A stretch of DNA of 64,000 nt from Halomonas organivorans (lineage in GTDB: Bacteria > Pseudomonadota > Gammaproteobacteria > Pseudomonadales > Halomonadaceae), in NCBI RefSeq assembly GCF_014192055.1, contig NZ_JACHXM010000017.1, forward strand, positions 22,685 through 86,684. The letters are read 5' to 3'. The translations under genes and the position numbers were made by a program. This document shows, piece by piece, positions 9,468 through 18,299 of this stretch. Every line of letters starts with the position of its first letter. Within the stretch, counting starts at the first letter, position 1. Below the pieces are notes generated by a model. It ran no database searches, was not told the origin of the DNA, and saw only the letters and a list, made by a program, of their open reading frames with translations.

Positions 9468-10568
9468 TCAGCCACCATGATAGCGTCTCGGCACCCGCGG
9501 CAGCACCCCGGTGAGCAGCGTATAGCTGATGGTGTCGCAATGGCGAGCCACCTCGTCCACCGACAGCACCTCGCCGTTGCCCGCCCGGCCCCACAGCACC
9601 ACCTCGCTGCCGATATCCGCTTCGGGGATGTCGGTGAGGTCCACGGTCAGCATGTCCATCGATACCTTGCCGGCGATGGCCGTGCGCCGTCCCTCGACCA
9701 GCACCGGGGTGCCGTCGACGGCATGCCGGTCGTAGCCGTCGCCGTAGCCGCAGGCCACCACGCCGATACGCGACGGCCGCGGGGTCGTCCAGCGACCGCC
9801 ATAGCCCACGGGCTCGCCCTCTGCCAGCTCGCGCACGGCGATGATCGCCGAGCGCAGGGTCATCACCGGCTCGAGGCATCGGCTGGCGTCATTGGCATGC
9901 TCCAGTGGATCACTGCCGTAGAGCATCACCCCGGGACGATTCCAGGCGCCGTGGCTTTCAGGGCGAGCCAGGGTCGCCGGGGAATTGGCCAGGCAGGTGG
10001 GCGCGCCCAGCCGCTCGGCGAGCTCGGCGAGCAGCGTCGCCTGGCGGCGGAAATAGCCGTCGTCGAGAGCATCGGCGGTGGCGAAGTGGCTCATCAGGTG
10101 CAGATCGCAGGCATGGTCCGGCGCGTCCACCAGGCGCCGCCAGGCAGTCTCGACCCGCTCCGGCGCAAAGCCCAGCCGATGCATGCCGGAATCGACCTTG
10201 AGCCATACCGGGATCGGCCGTGCCGGACGATAGGCCATCAGCGCATCCAGCTGCCACTCGCTGTGTACCGCCATCCACAGTCCCAGGGCCTCGACGCGCT
10301 CGAGCTCGGCGGCCTCGAAAATCCCCTCCAGCAGCACGACGGGGGCGGCGATGCCGCCCTCGCGCAGGGCCTCGGCCTCCTCGATGCAGGCCACGGCGAA
10401 GGCCGGTGCCTGTCCCTCAAGCGCCCGGGCGCAGGCCACCAGGCCGTGACCGTAGGCATCCGCCTTGAGCACTGCTACCGCCTGGCTGCCAGGCGCCAGG
10501 TCACGAGCCAGGCGATAGTTGTGGCGCAGGGCGTCCAGGTCGATGTCGGCGCGCAGCGGTCGGGCCAT
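9468..10568 (-). CDS. alr: Alanine racemase
   Basis: PLP enzyme interconverting L- and D-alanine for peptidoglycan. The 366-residue product has PLP lysine Lys35 in AVLKADAYGHG, the substrate-side SGMHRLGF motif, and the second-domain GYGDGYDR and AGKVSMDML motifs that carry the catalytic tyrosine loop. The start at 10568 is preferred: GGAG lies upstream with workable spacing and the product then starts MARPLRADIDL like its relatives; an ATG at 10610 adds fourteen residues unlike the family. An AT-rich stretch at 10600-10665 upstream is the likely promoter region. Alr versus DadX cannot be decided; no dadA is adjacent. Confidence 0.95.
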   Translation of the reverse strand: MARPLRADIDLDALRHNYRLARDLAPGSQAVAVLKADAYGHGLVACARALEGQAPAFAVACIEEAEALREGGIAAPVVLLEGIFEAAELERVEALGLWMAVHSEWQLDALMAYRPARPIPVWLKVDSGMHRLGFAPERVETAWRRLVDAPDHACDLHLMSHFATADALDDGYFRRQATLLAELAERLGAPTCLANSPATLARPESHGAWNRPGVMLYGSDPLEHANDASRCLEPVMTLRSAIIAVRELAEGEPVGYGGRWTTPRPSRIGVVACGYGDGYDRHAVDGTPVLVEGRRTAIAGKVSMDMLTVDLTDIPEADIGSEVVLWGRAGNGEVLSVDEVARHCDTISYTLLTGVLPRVPRRYHGG

Positions 10569-10720
10569 GGGCAAGACTCCAGAAAAGGCAAAAGCCCTAT
10601 TATTTTTCAATTGATCGCCATTTTCATGGCAAAAAAAGCCGAAATATATTTATTTTACAGCTTTTTCAACCAGCGAAATCGCATCAGACAGATTATTGCA
10701 CCATCCAGGTTTCATAACGC

Positions 10721-10749
10721 AGAAAGCCAGGACAGGGTCCTGGCTTTCT
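10721..10749 (-). terminator. Hairpin downstream of rpoS
   Basis: A perfect 12-base stem (AGAAAGCCAGGA with its complement) and five-base loop, starting 21 bases after the rpoS stop. Read in the rpoS direction the 3' arm ends GGCTTTCTGCGTT, a modest T-rich tail. Probable terminator of rpoS. Confidence 0.65.
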
Positions 10750-10769
10750 GTCGAGATTCAGGGCGGTGA

Positions 10770-11759
10770 TCACTCGAAGATGGCGTCCAGATCCAGCCCC
10801 TGCTTGTCGAGCATGCGCCTGAGCTTCTTCAACGCTTCCACCTGGATCTGGCGGACCCGCTCGCGGGTCAGGCCGATCTCCTCGCCGACCTGCTCGAGGG
10901 TCGAGGCCTCATGGCCACGCAGGCCGAAGCGGCGCACCACCACCTCGCACTGCTTGTCGGTGAGTTCGGCCAGCCAGTCGTCGACGTGCTGCTTGACGTC
11001 GCCGTCCACCAGGGTCGACTCGGGGCCCAGGTCGTTGTCGTCGGTCAGCGTCTCGATCAGCGGCTTGTCGCTCTCGGTGCCCACTGGATAGTCGACCGAC
11101 GAGACCCGTTCGTTGAGCCCCATCATCTTCTTGACGGTCTCCACCGGCTTGTCGAGATAGTCGGCGATCTCTTCCGCGGTGGCCTCGTGGTCGAGCTTCT
11201 GGGTCAGCTCGCGGGCCGCCCGCAGGTAGATGTTGAGCTCCTTGACCACATGGATGGGCAGCCGAATCGTGCGGGTCTGGTTCATCAGCGCCCGCTCGAT
11301 GGTCTGACGAATCCACCAGGTGGCATAAGTGGAGAAGCGGAAGCCGCGCTCCGGATCGAACTTCTCCACCGCGCGGATCAGGCCCAGGTTGCCCTCCTCG
11401 ATCAGGTCGAGCAGGGTCAGTCCGCGGTTGAGGTAGCGGCGCGCGATCTTGACCACCAGGCGCAGGTTGGACTCGATCATCCGCGACCGGCCGGCGGGAT
11501 CGCCCTTGCGAGCGAGACGCCCGAAGTGAACCTCTTCCTCCGGGGTCAGCAGCGGCGAGAAGCCGATCTCGTTGAGGTAGATCTGGGTCGCGTCCAGGCT
11601 GTGGTGATAGTGACGATCCTCACGGCTCAGCGCCTTCTCGAAGGCCTCGTCACTATCCGCATCTTCGGCCGCGGCGGTCTCGACCTCGACCTCCTGCTCG
11701 CTGGTTTCGGAGGCTGATTCCAGGTCCACGTCCTGCAGGTCCCGTTCAAGCATGCTCAT
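10770..11759 (-). CDS. rpoS: RNA polymerase sigma factor RpoS
   Basis: The stationary-phase/general stress sigma factor. The 329-residue protein has an acidic N-terminus (about residues 1-45), region 1.2/2 with [18 protein letters not shown] and [13 protein letters not shown] (promoter melting and -10 contact), region 3, and region 4 with the helix-turn-helix containing [20 protein letters not shown]. Length and the conserved region 2 sequence identify it as RpoS rather than RpoD or RpoH. It lies directly after nlpD with a 116-base gap; in relatives the main rpoS promoter lies inside nlpD. A short hairpin (GGGCAT/ATGCCC) is visible in the leader about 11785-11802, which could affect translation. 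Confidence 0.97.
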   Translation of the reverse strand: MSMLERDLQDVDLESASETSEQEVEVETAAAEDADSDEAFEKALSREDRHYHHSLDATQIYLNEIGFSPLLTPEEEVHFGRLARKGDPAGRSRMIESNLRLVVKIARRYLNRGLTLLDLIEEGNLGLIRAVEKFDPERGFRFSTYATWWIRQTIERALMNQTRTIRLPIHVVKELNIYLRAARELTQKLDHEATAEEIADYLDKPVETVKKMMGLNERVSSVDYPVGTESDKPLIETLTDDNDLGPESTLVDGDVKQHVDDWLAELTDKQCEVVVRRFGLRGHEASTLEQVGEEIGLTRERVRQIQVEALKKLRRMLDKQGLDLDAIFE

Positions 11760-11875
11760 CGATTGTCACCCCGTGGTTGCCATGGGCATCAAGTCATGCC
11801 CGAAACGATCGATGTCAGAGGTTATCATTGTAAATTTTTGTGCTGCTGAAACGAGCGACTCCGTGACCCTTCCCT

Positions 11876-13021
11876 TCAACGCTTGGGGAGATACTCAAGC
11901 GGGTCCTGAGGCTGGCCGTCCTTGCGCACCTCGAAGTGCAGCCTGACGTCCTCGGCGTCGCTGTCGCCCATGGTGGCGATCACCTCGCCGGCCTCGACCA
12001 CATCGTTTTCCTTCACCCTGAGGGTGTCGTTGTGGGCGTAGGCACTGAGGAACTGGTCATTGTGCTTGAGCAGGATGAGGTTGCCGTAGCCACGTACGCC
12101 ACTCCCCGCATAAACCACGATGCCCGGTCCGGCCGCCTTGACAGGTTGCCCCTTTTGTCCGTCGATATCAATGCCGGCGGTGATGCTCCCGCCTTCACCG
12201 AAATCGCCGACCACTTCACCGTTGACGGGCCACTGCCAGGGCACGTCATCCACCGGCGTATAGCGGCGCGACTCGCGGCTCTCGGCGGCCGGCTCACCGG
12301 CCACCTGGGTACCGGCATCGGCCTGAGCGTCGCTCTCGGCTCCGGCCTGAGCCCCGCTGTCGGCGACCTGACGCTCCTCGGCCTCTTGCGACTGTGACTG
12401 GGCCTCGGCCTGCGACTGGGTCTCGGCTTGCGCCTGAGCCTCGCGCTCGCTCCGTTCGGCCAGGTCACGCTCGCTGAGATTGCCATCCGCCCCTGGACTG
12501 TCGGCATCATAGACCGGCCCCGGCCCCTCGGTGCCGCTCCCCTCCTGGCCCTCGGCCGACGCCTGGGAGGACGCATTCCCGTTATCGGCGCTCACGCCGC
12601 TGCGTTCGGTGCTGCCATCGGGCAGCAGCCAGTCCAGCGAACCGTCGTCCTGGGTCCCGCCACCGAGGCCGGTGGCCACGGCACCTCCAGCGGACGCCGC
12701 CGCCGCGGTTACCGCCTCGCCGGACTCGCCGGCACCACCGCCGCTGGCGGCGGCACTACCGCCCAGCGACAGCTGCTGCCCCGGCTGGATGCGATAGGGC
12801 GGCTCGATTTGATTGAGTCGCGCCAGGTCGCGGTAATCCATGTCATGGCGCCAGGCGATGCCGTACAGGGTGTCTCCAGGCTCGACGGTGTAGCTGGCCG
12901 GCCGATCCGCAGCACGGCTGGCCGACAGGTCCTGGACTCGCACCGGCTGGGGCGCCTGCTGGGAGGCGGCACATCCCGCCAGGGTCAGGGCCAACCCGGA
13001 AATCAGCAATACCTTATGCAT
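11876..13021 (-). CDS. nlpD: Lipoprotein NlpD, LysM plus degenerate M23 (LytM) domain
   Basis: Outer-membrane lipoprotein that activates amidase AmiC at division. The product has a lipobox (ALTLAGC, cysteine about 17), one LysM domain (about residues 43-90, with YTVEPGDTLYGIAWRH), a long low-complexity linker rich in Glu, Ser, Ala and Gln (about 100-245), and a C-terminal LytM domain. The LytM domain lacks the Zn-binding HxxxD pattern (GIDIDGQKG at that place) as expected for the non-catalytic activator class. The start overlaps the stop of the upstream gene by eight bases, with GGAGGAAGG upstream. The 381-residue length is larger than E. coli NlpD because of the linker. Confidence 0.9.
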   Translation of the reverse strand: MHKVLLISGLALTLAGCAASQQAPQPVRVQDLSASRAADRPASYTVEPGDTLYGIAWRHDMDYRDLARLNQIEPPYRIQPGQQLSLGGSAAASGGGAGESGEAVTAAAASAGGAVATGLGGGTQDDGSLDWLLPDGSTERSGVSADNGNASSQASAEGQEGSGTEGPGPVYDADSPGADGNLSERDLAERSEREAQAQAETQSQAEAQSQSQEAEERQVADSGAQAGAESDAQADAGTQVAGEPAAESRESRRYTPVDDVPWQWPVNGEVVGDFGEGGSITAGIDIDGQKGQPVKAAGPGIVVYAGSGVRGYGNLILLKHNDQFLSAYAHNDTLRVKENDVVEAGEVIATMGDSDAEDVRLHFEVRKDGQPQDPLEYLPKR

Positions 13022-13991
13022 CGGAACCTTCCTCCTTGTCCTTTTGTCGGCCATCACGGGCTAAAGCGTCGCCACCGCGATGGGCTCTGCCGATGCCCCA
13101 TACCAGGGCGGCACCGGCCAGCATCAGTGCCACCACGACGGGCAGCTGTGCGGGATCCCCGGTGACCTGGGTAAACCCCGAGGGGGTCAGATAGCGAAAA
13201 TCGAGGGGGATCATCTGTCCGTCCGGCCCGAGCTGATAGCGGACCAGTTCCCGCCAGGGCCACAGCACCGGCAGTGAGCCAAGGATGAACCCCACCAGAA
13301 GTTGCAGGGTGGCGGTGTGAAAGCGTTCGAGCAACCAGCACAGCAGCCGCGAGAAGGCGAACAGCCCGATCAGGCAACCACCGCCGAACAGCAAGAGCAC
13401 CTCCAGGTCGAAGCTACGGATCGCTGCCATCACCTTGCCATAAAGCCCCATGGTCAGCAGCAGGAAGCTACCCGACACACCGGGCAACAGCAGCGCGCTG
13501 ATGGCGATGGCACCCGCCACCACCAGCACCAGTGCAGGACTGCCGAGCTGGCCGAGCCAGGGCATCAGTGCCGGCAGGGCCTGGGCCAGCAGCAGGCCGA
13601 CGAGCAACGGCAACAGGTGCCAGAAACGCCAGTCGGCGGGATGCCGGCCGACCACCAGCGCCGAGGCTGCCACCAGGCCGAAGAAGAAGCCGTCGAGCAG
13701 CAGCGGCTGTGCTTCCATCAGCCACACCACCAGATGTGCCACGCTGATGAGGCTGGCGGCGATACCCGCCAGTAGCGGCACCAGGAAGGCCAGGTTGAGG
13801 TGGGCGACCAGCCCGGCCACGCCGTCCTGGCGCCAGGCCACGATGGCGCTGGGGCCAAAGCGGCGGATGGTGTAGAGCAGCTCCTCATAGATGCCGGTGA
13901 CGAAGGCGATGGTGCCCCCGGAAACACCGGGCACCGCATCCGCGGCCCCCATGCCGGCGCCCCTGAGCAAGAGGCCAATTTGACGCTTCAA
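13014..13991 (-). CDS. DUF368 membrane protein, undecaprenyl-phosphate translocase (PopT-like)
   Basis: A 325-residue polytopic membrane protein of the DUF368 family. Two related motifs, PGVSGGT (near residue 22) and PGVSGSF (near 168), suggest an internal repeat, and about eight to nine hydrophobic helices follow. DUF368 members (PopT) have been shown in Vibrio and Gram-positive bacteria to recycle undecaprenyl phosphate across the membrane, alongside DedA proteins. In this window the gene sits between pcm and nlpD, translationally coupled to nlpD by an eight-base overlap. The role here is inferred from the family only. Confidence 0.85.
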   Translation of the reverse strand: MKRQIGLLLRGAGMGAADAVPGVSGGTIAFVTGIYEELLYTIRRFGPSAIVAWRQDGVAGLVAHLNLAFLVPLLAGIAASLISVAHLVVWLMEAQPLLLDGFFFGLVAASALVVGRHPADWRFWHLLPLLVGLLLAQALPALMPWLGQLGSPALVLVVAGAIAISALLLPGVSGSFLLLTMGLYGKVMAAIRSFDLEVLLLFGGGCLIGLFAFSRLLCWLLERFHTATLQLLVGFILGSLPVLWPWRELVRYQLGPDGQMIPLDFRYLTPSGFTQVTGDPAQLPVVVALMLAGAALVWGIGRAHRGGDALARDGRQKDKEEGSDA

Positions 13992-14021
13992 GAACTCACT
14001 CCCACTTTTCTATTCATCTGG

Positions 14022-14054
14022 CAACCGAATCGATCATCCTGATCGATTCGGTTG
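14022..14054. repeat. Perfect inverted repeat, 15-base arms
   Basis: Arms of 15 bases (CAACCGAATCGATCA and its complement) around a three-base loop, between pcm and the DUF368 gene, about 30 bases before the latter's start. No T-run follows on either strand, so a terminator is unproven; a protein-binding site or RNA hairpin in the leader is possible. Confidence 0.85.
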
Positions 14055-14149
14055 TCGTCCGCGCCACTCTGGCGCAGATACGTGGATCGGCTGGCGTGGC
14101 GCGGGCTCGCACCGGCCTGCCGGCCGGAAGCGGCACGCCCCAGTGCCGC

Positions 14150-14183
14150 GATTAACCCGACATGAAAGCTTGCCGGGTTAATC
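14150..14183 (-). terminator. Hairpin after pcm
   Basis: A ten-base stem (GATTAACCCG and complement) with a 14-base loop, beginning two bases after the pcm stop codon on the minus strand. Terminator-like but without a clear T-run. Confidence 0.5.
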
Positions 14184-14184
14184 A

Positions 14185-14877
14185 TCAACGGATGACGCCT
14201 TCCAGCAGCGGCACGAAACGCACGCGCTCGAGGCGCTGCTTCTCGAACCGGTCGCCCTGTCGACGCACCCGTACCAGCCACTGTTCGCCATCGCGGGATG
14301 CCAAGGGGGCGATCAGCACCCCGCCATCCGCCAGTTGAGCGAGCAGCGGCTCGGGCAATGCGCTGGCACAGGCCGTCAGCAGGATGACCTCGAAGGGCGC
14401 CGCCTCAGGCCAGCCGTGCCCCCCATCGGCCAGGCGCAACCGTGCGTTGTGCACGGCGAGCAGTCGTAGCCGCTCCCCGGCGCGGCGATGCAGGGCATTG
14501 ATTCGCTCCACCGACCAGAGTTCCGTCACCAGTCGCGCGAGCACCAGGGTCTGGTAGCCGGATCCGGTGCCGATCTCCAGCACTCGCCCGGGGGCCTCCT
14601 CGAGGACCAGTTCGGTCATGCGCGCCACGATCCATGGCTGGGACAGCGTCTGGCCGTGGCCAATGGGCAGCGAAGTATCCTCATAGGCGCGATGCGCCAG
14701 CGCCTCGTCGAGAAACAGATGCCGCGGCTCGCTGGCCATCACCTCCAGCACCCGGCGATCGGCGATGCCCTGGCGAGCCAGTCGGTCGGCCATGCGATCG
14801 CGAGTTCGCTGCGACGTCATGCCGATGCCTTGCATCAGGCCGGGGCGCAGGCTGTGTCGGGAGTCAGGTGAGCGCAT
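14185..14877 (-). CDS. pcm: Protein-L-isoaspartate O-methyltransferase
   Basis: Repairs isoaspartyl residues using S-adenosylmethionine. The core has the SAM-binding loop [12 protein letters not shown] and the family phrases [38 protein letters not shown] and a terminal RFVPLLEGV. The ATG at 14877 overlaps the surE stop by 14 bases and has AGGA nine bases upstream; an ATG at 14820 that starts [10 protein letters not shown] matches the usual family N-terminus and may be the true start (211 instead of 230 residues). The sequence that follows in this operon, surE-pcm-DUF368-nlpD-rpoS, is the stress-survival neighbourhood typical of gammaproteobacteria. Confidence 0.93.
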   Translation of the reverse strand: MRSPDSRHSLRPGLMQGIGMTSQRTRDRMADRLARQGIADRRVLEVMASEPRHLFLDEALAHRAYEDTSLPIGHGQTLSQPWIVARMTELVLEEAPGRVLEIGTGSGYQTLVLARLVTELWSVERINALHRRAGERLRLLAVHNARLRLADGGHGWPEAAPFEVILLTACASALPEPLLAQLADGGVLIAPLASRDGEQWLVRVRRQGDRFEKQRLERVRFVPLLEGVIR

Positions 14878-15610
14878 CCAACCATTCCTGCACGTCGTCG
14901 CGCGCGGCATGCCGGGTCAGGTCGGTCTGCAGCGGCGTGATGGACACGTAGCCCGCCTCGACGGCGGCAAAGTCGGTATCCGGGCCATCATCGGCGTTCT
15001 CGCCCACGGCGGCGATCCAGTAACGCTTTCGCCCGCGCGGATCGCGAACCTCCAGCGGCTCGGCCGCCGGTCCGCGATACCCCAGCCGGGTCACGCGCAG
15101 GCCGCGGATCTCGTCCCAGGGCAGGTCCGGCACGTTGACGTTGAGCAGGCTGCGCGGCGGCAGCGAGAGCCGGTCGGCGACCCCGACCAGGCTCGCCGCC
15201 ACTCGCCCCGCGGTGTCGAAGTGCCGGTGCCCCACCAGCGACATGGCGATGGCGGTCATGCCCAGGTTGCGCCCTTCCATGGCGGCGGCCACGGTCCCCG
15301 AATAGAGGACGTCGTCGCCCAGGTTACCGCCATGATTGATCCCCGAGATCACCAGGTCGGGCCGCTCCTCCCAGACGCCGTTGACGCCCAGGTAGACGCA
15401 GTCCGCCGGGGTGCCGTCGACGCTGTAGAAGCCGTTGTCCAGCGTCGACAGCGCCAGGGGACGTGACAGGGTCAGGGAATTGCTGGCCCCGCTCTTGTCG
15501 CGGTCGGGGGCCACCACGCGCAGCCGCGCATGGGGAGCCAGGGCGTCATGCAGGGCACGCAGGCCCGGGGCATGTACCCCGTCATCGTTGGATAGCAACA
15601 GTCGACGCAT
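14864..15610 (-). CDS. surE: 5'/3'-nucleotidase SurE
   Basis: Metal-dependent nucleotidase/exopolyphosphatase that supports stationary-phase survival. The 248-residue protein starts with the canonical [14 protein letters not shown] (metal-binding Asp pair), followed by [15 protein letters not shown] and [25 protein letters not shown]. The chosen start at 15610 has AGGAGG upstream; it overlaps truD by 29 bases. An ATG seven codons earlier is less likely. Shared strand and overlap on both sides indicate operon expression with truD, pcm and the genes after them. Confidence 0.95.
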   Translation of the reverse strand: MRRLLLSNDDGVHAPGLRALHDALAPHARLRVVAPDRDKSGASNSLTLSRPLALSTLDNGFYSVDGTPADCVYLGVNGVWEERPDLVISGINHGGNLGDDVLYSGTVAAAMEGRNLGMTAIAMSLVGHRHFDTAGRVAASLVGVADRLSLPPRSLLNVNVPDLPWDEIRGLRVTRLGYRGPAAEPLEVRDPRGRKRYWIAAVGENADDGPDTDFAAVEAGYVSITPLQTDLTRHAARDDVQEWLDALT

Positions 15611-16715
15611 CCACGCCTCCTCTGTCGGCACCCTCGGCGGAGGGGTGGAAATTCAGTGTCGGATGGGCGATCAGCTCGCGCAGCACCGCGGTGGCGAAGG
15701 CCCCTCGAGGCAGCGTGAAGGACAGCCAGGCCTCGCCCTCGCCGGGCTCGAGGCGCGGCGCCGCCAGGCGCAGGCGCAGCGGCCGTCGCGCCATCTTCAC
15801 GCCGGCCCTCTCGAGCCCCGTGCACAGCCCGGGATGGGCCTCACGCAGAGCCTGCTCATGGGCCAGCGCCGCGTCCCGGGCTATCGACTCGCCCTGCCCC
15901 CAGAGCACGCCGCTGGGGTGCAGGTCCAGCCGCTCGGCGCGCTCGAGCAGCGACGCATCGATGGCCTCGGCGACGAAGCGACTCGCCGAGCCGTCGAGCA
16001 CCACCGCCTCCCCCGAAAGCGGCACGTTCCAACTGTTGTCGGCGATGCGCGCCGCCAGCAGCTCGTTGAACAGATAGCTGCGCGCTGCGGAGAGCAGCAT
16101 GCCGTCGCGGTCGTCACGCTTGCGCCAGCCGCGCGCCAGCAGGCTGGCCGCGCGATGCAGGTTGCGCCCGTCGGGGCCGAAACGCTGGGGTCCGAAGTAG
16201 TTGGCCACCCCATGATGGCATAGCCAATCCCAGCGTTCGGCGAGCCCCGGGTCATCCAGGGCCTCGCCGGTGAGGCGCAACCGAAAACGATTGGCGGCGT
16301 GCACGCCGCGCTTGAGCTTGCGGGGATGTCGGGTCACCTCGAGCAGCGTCAGCGGCAGCTCCGCCAGCCGGGCATCCAGGTCGCCCGGCGCCTCGCGGCC
16401 GGGCAGGTGCACCGAGAACCACTGACGGGTCACCGCGTGGCGATCCTTCATCCCGGCGTAGCCGACGTCCCTCGGCGTCACCTCGCAGGCCTTGGCCAAT
16501 CGACGAGCGACCATGGCGGTGGTCAGATCGCGTTTTTCCAGCCACAGCCACAGGTGCTCGCCCTGTCCCTCGGGTTCGAACCCCAGATATTCCTCGACCC
16601 GGAAATCCTCGGGCGTGGCCCGATAGCCGCCGGAAAGTGGCGCGCCAAAACGCGCGTCCAGTACCCGCGGCCAGCGGGGCGGCCAGGCGATCGTCGCCTC
16701 CTTGCGTTCACTCAT
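15582..16715 (-). CDS. truD: tRNA pseudouridine(13) synthase TruD
   Basis: Converts uridine 13 of tRNA-Glu to pseudouridine. The 377-residue product carries the TruD catalytic motif [17 protein letters not shown] with the nucleophilic aspartate, and the family phrases YFGPQRFG and SAARSYLFN. The ATG at 16715 has GGGGAGG six bases upstream; a GTG two codons earlier is possible. The start overlaps the ispF stop by eight bases and the 3' end overlaps surE, so ispD-ispF-truD-surE-pcm look like one transcript. Confidence 0.95.
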   Translation of the reverse strand: MSERKEATIAWPPRWPRVLDARFGAPLSGGYRATPEDFRVEEYLGFEPEGQGEHLWLWLEKRDLTTAMVARRLAKACEVTPRDVGYAGMKDRHAVTRQWFSVHLPGREAPGDLDARLAELPLTLLEVTRHPRKLKRGVHAANRFRLRLTGEALDDPGLAERWDWLCHHGVANYFGPQRFGPDGRNLHRAASLLARGWRKRDDRDGMLLSAARSYLFNELLAARIADNSWNVPLSGEAVVLDGSASRFVAEAIDASLLERAERLDLHPSGVLWGQGESIARDAALAHEQALREAHPGLCTGLERAGVKMARRPLRLRLAAPRLEPGEGEAWLSFTLPRGAFATAVLRELIAHPTLNFHPSAEGADRGGVDASTVAIQR

Positions 16716-17196
16716 CGGCACCCTCCCCGACGAGCAGGGCGACCGCTTCGGCGGCGATGCCCTCGCCGCGGCCGGTGAAGCCCAGGCGCTCGGTGGTGGT
16801 GGCCTTGACGTTCACCGCACCGCGCGCGACCGCCAGATCGGCGGCGATGGCCTCGGCCATCGCCTCGACGTGGGGGGCGAGCTTCGGCGCCTGGGCCATC
16901 ACGGTGGCGTCCAGATTGCCGACCCGAAAGCCCGCCTCGTGCACCTGCGCGACTACCCGGCGCAGCAGCTCGCGGCTGTCGGCTCCGGCCCAGGCCGGAT
17001 CGGTGTCGGGAAAATGGCGGCCGATATCGCCCAGCGCGCAGGCACCGAGCAGGGCATCGCAGATCGCGTGGAGCAGCACATCGCCGTCGGAATGGGCGAT
17101 GAACCCGCGGTCGAAGGGAATGGCGACGCCGCCAATCCTCAGGTGGTCGCCCTCGCCGAAGCGATGGACATCGAAGCCGTGGCCGATTCGCATCAT
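16708..17196 (-). CDS. ispF: 2-C-methyl-D-erythritol 2,4-cyclodiphosphate synthase
   Basis: Isoprenoid MEP-pathway enzyme cyclising CDP-methylerythritol 2-phosphate. 162 residues, normal length. Metal-site GFDVH (Asp9, His11), [10 protein letters not shown] with the second His, and the conserved [16 protein letters not shown] near the C-terminus are all visible. Overlaps ispD by four bases (ATGA) and truD by eight. Confidence 0.97.
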   Translation of the reverse strand: MMRIGHGFDVHRFGEGDHLRIGGVAIPFDRGFIAHSDGDVLLHAICDALLGACALGDIGRHFPDTDPAWAGADSRELLRRVVAQVHEAGFRVGNLDATVMAQAPKLAPHVEAMAEAIAADLAVARGAVNVKATTTERLGFTGRGEGIAAEAVALLVGEGADE

Positions 17197-17921
17197 GCGC
17201 TATCGTTCCTGTCTGCGTGGTGATCGTGCATCCCCTGGGCGGCGAGGATCGCCTCGGCCAGCGCCAGATCCTCGGGATGGGTGATCTTGAGGTTGTCGCG
17301 GCGGCCGGCCACCAGGCACGGCGAGAGACCGAGGGCCTCCACCGCCGAGGCCTCGTCGGTGACCGACACGCCACGTTCGGCGGCATCATGCAGGGCGCGA
17401 CGCAGCAGTCCGAAGGCGAAGCCCTGAGGCGTCAGGGCATGCCATAGGCCGTCTCGGGGTTCGGTGCCAGACACGCGCCCGGCACCGTCGTCACGCTTCA
17501 TGGTGTCGGCCACCGGTACGGCCAGCAGGCCCCCCACCGGATCTGCGGCGACCGTCGCCACCAGCCGGCGCAGGTCGTCGACCCGTACGCAGGGCCGGGC
17601 CACGTCGTGGACCAGTATCGGGTCGCCCTCTTGGGCCTCCCCGGCGATGGCGGCCAGGGCGTTGGCCACCGAATCGGCGCGTTCGCTCCCGCCGGGCACT
17701 CGCCGCCAGTCGGCGAAGGGCACCTCGGCCGGGTCGAAATGCGCATCGTCGGGATCCAGGCACAGACACAGCCTTGCTGCCGGAAAGGCGGCATGCAGGC
17801 GCGCCAGGGTGCATGCCAACACCGTGCGGCCGGCCAGCGACAGGTACTGCTTGGGAACGGCCGCCCTCATGCGGCGTCCGCGTCCCGCGGCCGGCACCAC
17901 CAGCCAGAGTCGCTCGCTCAA
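17193..17921 (-). CDS. ispD: 2-C-methyl-D-erythritol 4-phosphate cytidylyltransferase
   Basis: MEP-pathway enzyme that makes CDP-methylerythritol. The 242 residues include the nucleotide-binding start [12 protein letters not shown] followed by [14 protein letters not shown], the conserved [13 protein letters not shown], and VHDVARPCV, plus a terminal [20 protein letters not shown]. Coupled to ftsB upstream and ispF downstream by four-base overlaps, the common gammaproteobacterial order ftsB-ispD-ispF. Confidence 0.96.
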   Translation of the reverse strand: MSERLWLVVPAAGRGRRMRAAVPKQYLSLAGRTVLACTLARLHAAFPAARLCLCLDPDDAHFDPAEVPFADWRRVPGGSERADSVANALAAIAGEAQEGDPILVHDVARPCVRVDDLRRLVATVAADPVGGLLAVPVADTMKRDDGAGRVSGTEPRDGLWHALTPQGFAFGLLRRALHDAAERGVSVTDEASAVEALGLSPCLVAGRRDNLKITHPEDLALAEAILAAQGMHDHHADRNDSA

Positions 17922-18217
17922 GGCGCCCCTCCCTCGCCCGGGCCGGCATCCGGCACCCAGAAGAACTGCTCGTCGCGGCGCACCATGCCGATGTCGCTGC
18001 GTGCCCGCTCCTCGATGGCATCCAGGCCGTTCTTGAGATCGACCACCTCGGCGGCGAGACGGTCATTGCGCGCCCGCAGCGGCGCATTCTCGGCTTCCAG
18101 GCGATCCACCCGCTGGCGCACTTCGGCCAGCTCGCGCAGTCCGCCCTCGCCTAGCCACAGGCGATACTGCAACAGCGCCTGGAGGGCGATGAGCACGATG
18201 GCCAGCCACTTGAGCAT
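17918..18217 (-). CDS. ftsB: Cell division protein FtsB
   Basis: A 99-residue bitopic septal protein that with FtsL and FtsQ forms the divisome activating complex. An N-terminal transmembrane segment (KWLAIVLIALQALLQYRLW) is followed by a heptad-rich coiled coil (residues about 30-70) and the family's RSDIGMVRRDEQFFWV. Overlaps ispD by four bases. In many relatives eno lies directly upstream; here an acyltransferase gene takes that place. Confidence 0.95.
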   Translation of the reverse strand: MLKWLAIVLIALQALLQYRLWLGEGGLRELAEVRQRVDRLEAENAPLRARNDRLAAEVVDLKNGLDAIEERARSDIGMVRRDEQFFWVPDAGPGEGGAP

Positions 18218-18299
18218 GAAGAGGATCCGTCACCAGGGAATTCGAAGGCGTAGTATGCCATCTTCCCCCGACCGCCTCATCCACGAAAGCCCCTGACGC

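Noticed and set aside
11876..13021. Active M23 endopeptidase
   Set aside because: The Zn-binding HxxxD is missing, as in NlpD/EnvC activators, so no catalytic role is claimed.
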